The position numbers and the translations under genes were made by a program. The notes beneath the pieces are model-generated. The model did no database searches. It saw only the letters and a list, made by a program, of their open reading frames with translations, and had not been told where the DNA came from. This document shows, in pieces, positions 31,478 to 38,946 of a stretch of DNA of 41,901 nt. Each line of letters starts with the position of its first letter. The stretch's first letter is position 1. This stretch comes from Gemmatimonadaceae bacterium. GTDB lineage: Bacteria; Gemmatimonadota; Gemmatimonadetes; Gemmatimonadales; Gemmatimonadaceae. The DNA lies in contig DASYSS010000074.1 of assembly GCA_036003045.1 (NCBI GenBank), positions 1 through 41,901 on the forward strand. The letters run 5' to 3'.

Positions 31478-31780
31478 TCACGAGACGGTGATGTCACGCC
31501 AGTACGGTCGATCCTCGATTCGCCTGGCGATTCTGTTGGCTAACAGATGCCGGATTGCCTCCTCGGCTTCTCCGCGCGCGATGAAGAGCACGCGATTGCG
31601 GTCACGATCGGTTCCCCGCCCAAAGGCTTCACCGACGTTGCCATGCAGTGACTCCGCCGCGTCTAGCAGTTGCCCTTTGAAGAGCAATCTGGACCTGCCG
31701 GTCGCGAGTTGAATGACGTCGGCGAGGATCTTCTGAGCGAGATCCAACAATGCGAGGTTGCGGTGAGTGCCCATCGGCAA
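31478..31780 (-). CDS. Four-helix-bundle protein (23S rRNA intervening-sequence type), probably frameshifted
   Basis: The 100-residue product has the pattern of bacterial four-helix-bundle proteins of the 23S rRNA intervening-sequence (IVP) family: THRNLALLDLAQKILADVIQLATG, then FKGQLLDAAESLHGNVGEAFGRG and FIARGEAEEAIRHLLANRIARRI. The family usually has 110-125 residues and one more short helix. That helix appears in the next frame, HHRLVTAVKMIDSITKT, ending at a TGA at 31440-31442, so a one-base frameshift near 31500 is likely. No 23S rRNA or reverse transcriptase is nearby. The gene is bracketed by 17-bp arrays A (31340-31436) and B (31863-32104) in inverted orientation. Function is unknown in general. 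Confidence 0.72.
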   Translation of the reverse strand: MPMGTHRNLALLDLAQKILADVIQLATGRSRLLFKGQLLDAAESLHGNVGEAFGRGTDRDRNRVLFIARGEAEEAIRHLLANRIARRIEDRPYWRDITVS

Positions 31781-31862
31781 CGATGGTGGCAGAGGCAGAG
31801 CAAACCACCGCCGAATCCCCTCACCTCACACCAAAATCTCCCGCCCTCACACCTCGCCCGTT

Positions 31863-32104
31863 GGGACATTGGCGCTCCCAGGACATTGGCGCTCCCAGGA
31901 CATTAGCGCTCCCAGGACATTGGCGCTCCTAGGACGTTGGCGCTCTTAGGACGTTGGCGCCCTTAGGACGTTGGCGCTTTTAGGACGTTGGCGCCCTTAG
32001 GACGTTGGCGCTCCCAGGACGTTGGCGTCCTTAGGGCGTTGGCGTCCTTAGGACGTTAGCGTCCTTAGTACGCTGGCGTCGTTAGGACCCCAGCGCCCTT
32101 ACCT
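31863..32104 (-). repeat. 17-bp tandem repeat array B
   Basis: About 14 abutting 17-bp units, such as AGGACGTTGGCGCTCTT and AGGACGTTGGCGCCCTT on the + strand. Read on the - strand the core is GCGCCAACGTCC, i.e. the same unit as array A but inverted. It ends 5 bp before the 3' end of the second VPS10-like gene. Confidence 0.92.
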
Positions 32105-32108
32105 CCTT

Positions 32109-35100
32109 CTACGGCACCACCGACGCCGCGATTCCGTTCGCCTTGAGGAATGCAGCGAACGCCGGCGCCTCCACGTCCACGATCTTCTTGTACTCCGCCG
32201 CGATCGCCGCGAGCTCCTGCTTGAACCCCGCGTTCACCGCGACCTGCTGCGTCGTCGGCCCGACGTCCCCGCCGCTGCTTCCGCTTCCCGGCGTGCCGAC
32301 CATCGGCCCGATCATCCAACTGATCCGCTCGTAGAGCTGCACCGGCTTCCTGAACGCGTCCTCGCTGCGTCCCGTGTTCCGGAGATCGATCAGCTTACTC
32401 TCGACCGCACTCGCCTTCACGTCGAACGCTTTCGCCGCGTCCACCACCGCGCTCTTAGCGGGATCTTTCGAAGCAGCCGCCGCCGCGTCCTGCGCTTGCT
32501 TGCGAAGCTCCTCCATCCGATTCCCCATCTTCGCCGCCGAGTCGATCTCGGCGAGCACTTCGCGGACGAACGCCACCTGCGCGCGAATCGTCTCCGGCGT
32601 GCCCGGCGAGTGCGGATCGGGAAGCACGGTGAGTTGAGTCGTCTTCTCGGCTGACCCGGCCTTCACGTGCACGGTGTACACGCCCGGCGGCACGATCGGA
32701 CCGGCGGGAGGAATGCGCGTGCCGTACGCCGCGTAGTTGCGGCGCGCCGGTGCCCACGGCTCGTCGAGCGGCGGCACCTGCATCACGATCGTCGAGCCCG
32801 ACTCGTAGCGGAGATCCCACCACACCCGATTGATCCCCGTGTGACCTGCGACGGTGAGCGTGCGAATCGCGGCGTTGTTGGGACCGGTGATCGACACCTT
32901 CACGTCCGGCGTCTCGCTCTTGAGCGAGAAGTCGATGTCGGCGCCGTACTGCGCGTTTTCGCCGGTCACGTGCGGATCCACGTCCGATTCGCGCGCGTCG
33001 TTCGTTTGACGGAAGCGATACGCTGGGCGCGTGGCGAAGAGATGAAAGTCTTCCGACTGCGCCGAATCCCACGTGCGGAGCGGCGTGACGTCGTCGAGGA
33101 TGTAGACGCCTCGGCCGTGCGTGCCGATCACGAGATCGTTGAACGTCGGCTGCACCTGCATCCAGTAGATCGGCGCGGGCGGCAGATCATTGCGAATTCG
33201 CTGCCACTTTCCGCCGTCGTCCCACGTCACGTACAGCGCGTTGTCGGTGCCGAGGTAGAGCATGCCCTTCCGAACCGGATCCTCCACGACGATGTGCCCG
33301 CTCGAGTTCACACCTTTGGGAACGCCGGCCGAGATGAGCTTGAACGATGCGCCGTAGTCGGTGGTCTTATAGACGCGCGCGTCGTAGTCGGCCTGGTGTT
33401 GCAGGTTGACGACGACGTAGGCAGTCGCCGCGTCGAAGTGCGACGGCGCGATGCTCCACACCGTACCCCAGGGCGGCAGATCGGGAATGTTCTTCGTGAC
33501 GTTCGTCCAGTGGAGACCGCCGTCTTTCGTCACGTGCACCTGTCCGTCGTCACTCCCCGTCCATATCACGCCCGCTCCCGTCTTCGCCGGCGACTCGGCG
33601 ATCGCGTACAGCGTGCCTCCGTCGAACGTCGTGAGGTTGTCCGCCGAGATGCCGCCCGAGTTCTGTTGGTGCGATTTGGTGTTCGTCGTGAGGTCGGGGC
33701 TGATCGGCTTCCAGCTCTGCCCTCCGTCGGTCGTCATGAACACGACCTGCGAGCCCGCGTACACGCGGTTGTGATCGTGCGGCGAGATGGCGAGCGGCGT
33801 GATCCAGTCCCACCGGTATTTCATGTCCGCCGGCGCCCATCCGTAGCTCGTGATGGGCCAGGGACTGACGTCTCGGGCCATTTGATTTTTATAATCGATT
33901 CGTACGATGCGCCCGTTGTCGCACCCGGACCACACGACGTCGGGGTTCGTCGGATCCGGCACCGCGAACGCGTCCTCGCACCCGCCCGTGTTCTGCCAGT
34001 TGCTGAGCGGAATCCCGCCCCGTCCACCGCCGGCGCGCGACGGCCCGCGGAACGACGACTTGTCCTGAATGTTGCCCATCACGTTGTACGGGATCGCGTT
34101 GTCGGCCATCACGTGATAGACCTGCGAGATGGGCAGCAAGAAGTGCTTGTAGCTCGCCGCGCGATTGTCGCTGATCGCGACACCGGCGTCGTTGGCGACG
34201 AGCACGCGATTGGCGTTCGTCGGATCGATCCACACGTCGTGGTTGTCCCCGCCTGGCGCCGAGATCGGCGGCCCGGCCGGCCCCTCTCCACCTGCACCTC
34301 GCCCGCGCCCGCCGCCGCCGCCACCACCACCACCTCCTCCTCCCCCACCAGCTTGGAAGACGGTCGTGCCTCCGTCGCGCGACATCGTGAACGCGACCGA
34401 GGGGAAATAGAGCAAATTCTCATCGTCTGGCGACACGCCCACGCGCGTGTAGTACGGCGACCGCTCGCCGGGCAGGTGCGACTGATTCACGAGCTGCCAC
34501 GTCTCACCGCGATCGCTCGACCGATAGAGCCCCGGCGCCGGCGCATCCTGCACCAACGCGTACACGCGATTCGGATTACTCGGCGCAATCGCCACCGCGA
34601 TCTTGCCGAGCGGGTGATCGGCTGCGGGCAATCCATGACCAGCGATGCGCGTCCAGTTGGCGCCACCATCGTGCGTCACGTACACGCCGCTCCCGAGCCC
34701 GCCGCTGTGCAGATCCCACCGATGGATGTCGAGCTGCCACGCGCCGGCGAACAACGTCTTCGAGTCGTTCGGATCCATCGCCAGGTCGGAGCAGCCGGTG
34801 CTGTCGTTGACCGCCAACACCTGCGCCCACGTCGCGCCCCCATCTATAGTATGGAAGACCCCGCGCTCCTTCTGCGGCCGAAACGCCTGCCCGATCGCGC
34901 AGACGTACACGGAGTTCGCGTCGCGCGGGTCGATGACGATCCGCGCGATGTGCCCGCTCTCGGCGAGCCCCATGTGCTGCCACGTGCGCCCCGCGTCGGT
35001 CGACTTGTAGACGCCGTCGCCGAGTGTGTAGTACGGGCGAATGAGCCAGGGTTCGCCCGTCCCCGCCCACACGGTTTCGTGCGCCGAGGGAGCGACGGCG

Positions 35101-35414
35101 AGCGCGCCGATCGCCGACACGTCTTTGTCGTCGAAGATCGGCGACCAGTTGATGCCGGCGTCGGTCGTCTTCCAGATCCCACCATCGGCGGCGCCGATGT
35201 AGACGGTCATGCGGTCGCCGGGCACACCGGTGATCGACGCGACCCGATTTCCTTCCGGGCCGACAGGGCGAAAGTGAAGTGCGGCGAGTCCGTCCGGCCC
35301 ACCGGTAGCGCGCCCGCCACCTTGGCCGCGGCCGCCGCGTTGGGCGCTCGCGGATTGAGCGTTGACTACGAGGAGCGCGAAAAGAGCGAAAGACGATGGG
35401 AGGAGTCGACGCAT
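32109..35414 (-). CDS. Secreted VPS10/sortilin-like Asp-box (BNR) propeller protein, paralogue
   Basis: From the ATG at 35414 the protein has 1,101 residues with a signal peptide (MRRLLPSSFALFALLVVNAQSASAQ). Asp-box turns recur as in the convergent gene: GIWKTTDAGINW, VYKSTDAGRTWQHM, VFHTIDGGATWAQV, VYVTHDGGANWTRI, LYRSSDRGETWQLV, FMTTDGGQSWKPI. A Gly-run of about 14 residues lies near 370-385 and is followed by RGRGAGGEG. The C-terminal third (from ~760) has beta-sandwich-like sequence and ends with an Ala-rich helical region (AQDAAAAASKDPAKSAVVDAAKAFD in two parts). Overall order matches the paralogue at 27856-31269, but identity is modest, so the duplication is not recent. Extracellular; catalytic role unproven. 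Confidence 0.88.
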   Translation of the reverse strand: MRRLLPSSFALFALLVVNAQSASAQRGGRGQGGGRATGGPDGLAALHFRPVGPEGNRVASITGVPGDRMTVYIGAADGGIWKTTDAGINWSPIFDDKDVSAIGALAVAPSAHETVWAGTGEPWLIRPYYTLGDGVYKSTDAGRTWQHMGLAESGHIARIVIDPRDANSVYVCAIGQAFRPQKERGVFHTIDGGATWAQVLAVNDSTGCSDLAMDPNDSKTLFAGAWQLDIHRWDLHSGGLGSGVYVTHDGGANWTRIAGHGLPAADHPLGKIAVAIAPSNPNRVYALVQDAPAPGLYRSSDRGETWQLVNQSHLPGERSPYYTRVGVSPDDENLLYFPSVAFTMSRDGGTTVFQAGGGGGGGGGGGGGGRGRGAGGEGPAGPPISAPGGDNHDVWIDPTNANRVLVANDAGVAISDNRAASYKHFLLPISQVYHVMADNAIPYNVMGNIQDKSSFRGPSRAGGGRGGIPLSNWQNTGGCEDAFAVPDPTNPDVVWSGCDNGRIVRIDYKNQMARDVSPWPITSYGWAPADMKYRWDWITPLAISPHDHNRVYAGSQVVFMTTDGGQSWKPISPDLTTNTKSHQQNSGGISADNLTTFDGGTLYAIAESPAKTGAGVIWTGSDDGQVHVTKDGGLHWTNVTKNIPDLPPWGTVWSIAPSHFDAATAYVVVNLQHQADYDARVYKTTDYGASFKLISAGVPKGVNSSGHIVVEDPVRKGMLYLGTDNALYVTWDDGGKWQRIRNDLPPAPIYWMQVQPTFNDLVIGTHGRGVYILDDVTPLRTWDSAQSEDFHLFATRPAYRFRQTNDARESDVDPHVTGENAQYGADIDFSLKSETPDVKVSITGPNNAAIRTLTVAGHTGINRVWWDLRYESGSTIVMQVPPLDEPWAPARRNYAAYGTRIPPAGPIVPPGVYTVHVKAGSAEKTTQLTVLPDPHSPGTPETIRAQVAFVREVLAEIDSAAKMGNRMEELRKQAQDAAAAASKDPAKSAVVDAAKAFDVKASAVESKLIDLRNTGRSEDAFRKPVQLYERISWMIGPMVGTPGSGSSGGDVGPTTQQVAVNAGFKQELAAIAAEYKKIVDVEAPAFAAFLKANGIAASVVP

Positions 35415-35497
35415 CGGCTGGCTCGAATATGAGATAGGGATGCTACGATTTTGCTCCCAAGGACGGGGAGGGCGCAAGCGAGAGCGCAGCTTTTTTG

Positions 35498-35746
35498 GGG
35501 CGCTGATGTCGTCCTAGGGGCGCTTACGTCCTTACGGCGCTGACGTCCTTACGGCGCTGACGTCCTTACGGCGCTTACGTCCTTAGAACGCCAACGTCCT
35601 TACGACGCTAACGTCCTTACGACGCTAACGCCCTTACGGCGCCCCTAGGACGTCAGCGCTCCTAGGACGTCAGCGCTCCTAGGACGTCAGCGCTCCTAGG
35701 ACGTCAGCGCTCTAAGGACGTCAGCGCCCCTAGGACGTCAGCCCCG
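35498..35746. repeat. 17-bp tandem repeat array C, orientation switching at its centre
   Basis: The left half (35498-35641) has units such as CGTCCTTACGGCGCTGA; the right half (35648-35746) has AGGACGTCAGCGCTCCT, the reverse complement pattern. The switch occurs at about 35642-35648. The array lies between divergent genes (VPS10-like, -, and multicopper oxidase, +). Confidence 0.92.
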
Positions 35747-35874
35747 TACGGGAAAGCGCCCGCCGAGTGAATCGACGAGCCCAGCCGTTTGCGTTCGCGG
35801 CTCGCTGCCCCCAATGTTGTTCGCCCTCCCCAGGCGCACAGCTCAGTCCGCCCCTTCCCTCCCCCAAGGCTTCG

Positions 35875-37797
35875 ATGACGAAGACCGATTTGGTGCTCGC
35901 GCCGGCGCTGGCGCTGGCCGTGTTGACCTTCGACGGCGCCCCGCCCTCACCCCGCTCGCCGCTCCCGCCCCCAATTATCGAGACGAACGACAACCGCGTC
36001 CCCGCCGGCACCATGAGGAACGGTGCTCTCGACGTGCAACTCGACGCCCGCGAGGGCGTTTGGCATCCGTACGGTCCGAGCGGTCCACCCGTCACGATTC
36101 AGGCGTTCGGCGAAGTCGGGAAGCCTGTTCAGATGCCCGGGCCAATGATTCGCGTGAAGGCCGGCACGCGCGTTCATGCGAGCGTCACGAACTCGACGAG
36201 CGGCGTGCTGGTGGTGCACGGCCTCGCGGACCGTCATCGCGCGATGATGGACACGCTTGTCGTGCCCGTGGGCGCGACGCGCGAGGTCACCTTCACCGCC
36301 GCCGACGCCGGCACGTTCTTCTACTGGGGCACGACGACCGGTGTCGCGTTCGGCGACCGCATTCTCGACGGCGCCCAGCTGAGCGGGGGGTTCGTCGTCG
36401 ATCCCGCCAACGCCGCGCCGCGGCCGGACCGCGTGTTCGTCGTGCAGTGGTACATCCCGAAACAGAAGAAGGACAGCTCGCCCGACTTCGCGAACGGGTT
36501 CTTCACGTTCAACGGCCGGCCCTGGCCTTACACCGAGCGACTGGAGTACAGCCAGGGCGATTCGGTGCATTGGAGATTCATCAACACCACGGCCGACGTT
36601 CATCCGCTGCATCTGCACGGTTTCTACTTCCGCGTCACCGCGCGCGGTGACGTCCGGCGCGACACGCTCTATTGGAAGGCGCAGGAGCGCATGGGCGTGA
36701 CGGAGCTCATGGACGAAGGCACGACGATGGACCTCTCGTGGTTCGCCGACCGGCCGGGCTCCTGGATCTTTCACTGCCATCTCAATTTTCACGTCATTCC
36801 GAATCCGGCCCTCGGTGACGCTATCCAGTCCGACAGCGCGCGCGCGGCGGAGCTCTTTTCTGCTCCCGACATGCCCGCGATGCAGCAGGGGCACGCGATG
36901 GACAACCACGCCGAGAAAGGCATGGGTGGACTCGTGCTCGCGATGCACATCAAGCCGAAGGCGACGTGGAAGCCCTATGCCGGCCCTCGAGAGCGACTCA
37001 GACTCTACATCCAAACCGACTCTCAGCCGGGCGACACGGCGCGACGCTTCGGCTACGCGCTGGCGCGCGGCAACGAAGTCCCGGCGGTGAATGCCGTGCA
37101 GTGGCCCGGACCGCCCATCGTCCTGCACAAGGGCAGACCGACGAGCATCTGGGTCATCAATCGCTCGACCGAGCCGTCGCAGGTGCACTGGCACGGCCTC
37201 GAGATCGACAGCTACTACGACGGCGTCGCGGGGCTCAGCAGCAACGCCGGCATGGTGTCGCCGATGATCATGCCTCGCGATTCGTTCGAGGTGACGGTGA
37301 CGCCGCCGCGCGCGGGCAGCTTCATGTACCACACGCACATCAACGACCTGAGGCAGCAGAGCCACGGCCTCTACGGACCGATCGTCGTGCTCGACAGCAA
37401 CGAGACGTGGAATCCGGAGACCGATCTGATCTTCCAGTCCGGGACGGACCCGACGGATTCACCGATTCTCAACGGCAGCGCGTCGCCCCCGGCGCTCACG
37501 CTGCACGTCGGGAAGCCCTACCGTGTTCGGCTGATGAACATCACGCTCGACAACCCGTTCAACGAGCTCTGGCTCACCGGGAAGGACGGCGCGTCGCTGT
37601 TCTGGGTTCCGCTCGCGAAGGACGGTTTCGACTTGCCGGCGTGGCAGCGAGAACCGCGGCTATCTCGGCAACGCGTGAGCATCGGTGAGACGTACGATTT
37701 TCGCGTGAAGTTCTCCGAGCCCGGCGAGTATGAGATCGAGGGGCGAACGGCCAACGGTGCGCAGTACGCGAAGCAAATGATCCATGTGGTGACGTAG
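35875..37797 (+). CDS. Multicopper oxidase with reordered copper-site domains
   Basis: From the ATG at 35875 (AAGG before it) the protein has 640 residues and a hydrophobic N-terminus suggesting export. It contains four cupredoxin-like domains. Domain 1 (~85-175) retains the fold but has lost copper ligands: VVHGLAD replaces the usual HWHG and FFYWGTT replaces YHSH. Domain 2 (~185-310) carries HPLHLHG (243-249) and HCHLNFH (300-306), normally found in the last domain. Domain 3 (~410-510) carries HWHG (438-441) and YHTH (485-488), normally in the first. Domain 4 is ligand-free. The four motifs needed for one blue copper and one trinuclear site are all present but in permuted order. It should oxidise a phenol, metal or similar substrate with O2. 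A methyltransferase follows 11 bp downstream. Confidence 0.9.
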   Translation: MTKTDLVLAPALALAVLTFDGAPPSPRSPLPPPIIETNDNRVPAGTMRNGALDVQLDAREGVWHPYGPSGPPVTIQAFGEVGKPVQMPGPMIRVKAGTRVHASVTNSTSGVLVVHGLADRHRAMMDTLVVPVGATREVTFTAADAGTFFYWGTTTGVAFGDRILDGAQLSGGFVVDPANAAPRPDRVFVVQWYIPKQKKDSSPDFANGFFTFNGRPWPYTERLEYSQGDSVHWRFINTTADVHPLHLHGFYFRVTARGDVRRDTLYWKAQERMGVTELMDEGTTMDLSWFADRPGSWIFHCHLNFHVIPNPALGDAIQSDSARAAELFSAPDMPAMQQGHAMDNHAEKGMGGLVLAMHIKPKATWKPYAGPRERLRLYIQTDSQPGDTARRFGYALARGNEVPAVNAVQWPGPPIVLHKGRPTSIWVINRSTEPSQVHWHGLEIDSYYDGVAGLSSNAGMVSPMIMPRDSFEVTVTPPRAGSFMYHTHINDLRQQSHGLYGPIVVLDSNETWNPETDLIFQSGTDPTDSPILNGSASPPALTLHVGKPYRVRLMNITLDNPFNELWLTGKDGASLFWVPLAKDGFDLPAWQREPRLSRQRVSIGETYDFRVKFSEPGEYEIEGRTANGAQYAKQMIHVVT

Positions 37798-37808
37798 AGG
37801 AGGACCCG

Positions 37809-38402
37809 ATGTCGATGTGGGACGAACGCTACTCGGCGCCCGACTACGCGTATGGCGTCGAGCCGAACGATTTTCTGAGATCCGTCGCGGACCGCATTCC
37901 CCCCGGCCCGGTGTTGTGCCTCGCCGAGGGCCAGGGCCGGAACGCGGTCTACGTCGCGTCGCTCGGCCATGAGGTGCTCGCCGTCGATCAATCGGCCGTG
38001 GGGCTCGCGCGGGCGCGGGAGCTGGCCGCATCGCGCGGCGTGACGATCGCGACGCAAGTCGCCGACCTCGGCGCGTTCGACATCGAGCCAGGAGCCTGGT
38101 CAGGGATCGTGGCGATCTTCTCGCACCTGCCGCCGCCTTTGCGCGCTCGCGTGTTCGGCGCGGCGGTCCGCGGTCTCGCGCCTGGCGGCGCATTCGTGCT
38201 CGAGGCGTACACGCCGAAGCAGCTCGAGTACCGCACCGGTGGTCCGCCGGACGTCACGCTGTTGATGACGCTCGATGCGTTGCGCACAGAGCTCGCGGGA
38301 CTGCGCATCGAGCACGGCGTCGAGACCGAGCGGGAGGTTCACGAGGGCGAGCATCATCACGGGCGGTCGGCGGTCGTGCAGATCCTGGCGTTCAAGCCGT
38401 AG
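37809..38402 (+). CDS. Class I SAM-dependent methyltransferase (TehB-like)
   Basis: The 197-residue protein starts at an ATG preceded by GAGGAGG. It shows the Rossmann-type motifs of class I methyltransferases: VLCLAEGQGRNAVYVASLGHEVLAVDQS (motif I, with the acidic residue after the strand; given here in two parts LCLAEGQGRNA and VLAVDQS), then QVADLGAFDIEPGAWSGIVAIF and LPPPLRARVFGAAVRGLAPGGAFVLEAY. N-terminal MWDERYSAPDYAYGVEPNDFL is typical of the TehB/thiopurine-type small methyltransferases. Substrate is unknown. It begins 11 bp after the multicopper oxidase stop, so both genes form one transcript, and a link to metal or metalloid handling is conceivable but unproven. Confidence 0.88.
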   Translation: MSMWDERYSAPDYAYGVEPNDFLRSVADRIPPGPVLCLAEGQGRNAVYVASLGHEVLAVDQSAVGLARARELAASRGVTIATQVADLGAFDIEPGAWSGIVAIFSHLPPPLRARVFGAAVRGLAPGGAFVLEAYTPKQLEYRTGGPPDVTLLMTLDALRTELAGLRIEHGVETEREVHEGEHHHGRSAVVQILAFKP

Positions 38403-38439
38403 GTCAAGCCGCATTTTCGATCGCCGCGGCTAGCCGCGT

Positions 38440-38826
38440 TCAGGCGAGGACCGCCGCCGGTGCCGGACCCGCATCGACGAGGCGCTTGTTCGCCGGTTCG
38501 ACGCGGAGATTCAACCCCTCGAGCGATCGCGCCCCGAGCAGAACGAGGTCGCCCGGCTCGCCGAACACGACTTCGTCGGCGGCGCGCTTGCCGGCGACGT
38601 GGACGAACGCCGCTCCCGCCCAACGCTCGAGCACCGTTCCATCCGCTTGGCGAAACCGCCACGGCGTGTAGCGCTCGATGCCGAGTGATTCGAGAACTTG
38701 CGCCGGGATCCACGTGAGCTCGGCGCCCGTGTCGACGAGAACATCGTGCAGAAGCCGCCGCTCCCCCGGGCGCGCCGGGTTCTCGATCTCGATGTCGATT
38801 CGAAATGTGCCCATGGCGTCGGACAT
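38440..38826 (-). CDS. Retropepsin-like (clan AA) aspartyl protease domain protein
   Basis: The start ATG at 38826 follows GGAG at suitable distance; the product has 128 residues. The active-site motif is LVDTGAELTWIP (D-T-G, followed by the hydrophobic flap-side strand), as in bacterial retropepsin-like proteins. VLLGARSLEGLNLRVEP is the second hydrophobic-hydrophobic-Gly motif of this fold. Such proteins act as homodimers, one Asp from each subunit. No membrane segment is visible, so it may be cytoplasmic. It is divergent from the CoiA-like nuclease gene, with starts 120 bp apart, and convergent with the methyltransferase. A role is unknown; its family is often found near stress or mobile-like genes, but context here is thin. 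Confidence 0.82.
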   Translation of the reverse strand: MSDAMGTFRIDIEIENPARPGERRLLHDVLVDTGAELTWIPAQVLESLGIERYTPWRFRQADGTVLERWAGAAFVHVAGKRAADEVVFGEPGDLVLLGARSLEGLNLRVEPANKRLVDAGPAPAAVLA

Positions 38827-38946
38827 CGTAACTCCGGTGAGTCCGCCGAGAGGTACCGGCTCATGGCCGGTGGTGTCAATCGGCTGCTGGTGCGCGAGTA
38901 CTCGAGCGCGCTGTCGCCATACCGGCCCGTCCCCCATCATTCCTGC

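Noticed and set aside
31750..31949. Small peptides reading through the 17-bp array B (for example GHWRS-type repeats)
   Set aside because: A 17-bp period rotates through all frames, so repeated peptides arise automatically; there is no ribosome binding site.
31340..32104. CRISPR array
   Set aside because: Units abut with no spacers, the period is 17 bp, and no cas genes are present.
32667..35432. A 921-codon open frame on the + strand, antisense to the second VPS10-like gene
   Set aside because: It is Arg/Val-rich with no domain signature, and the opposite strand encodes a clear Asp-box protein with a signal peptide. Long antisense open frames are expected at this GC content.
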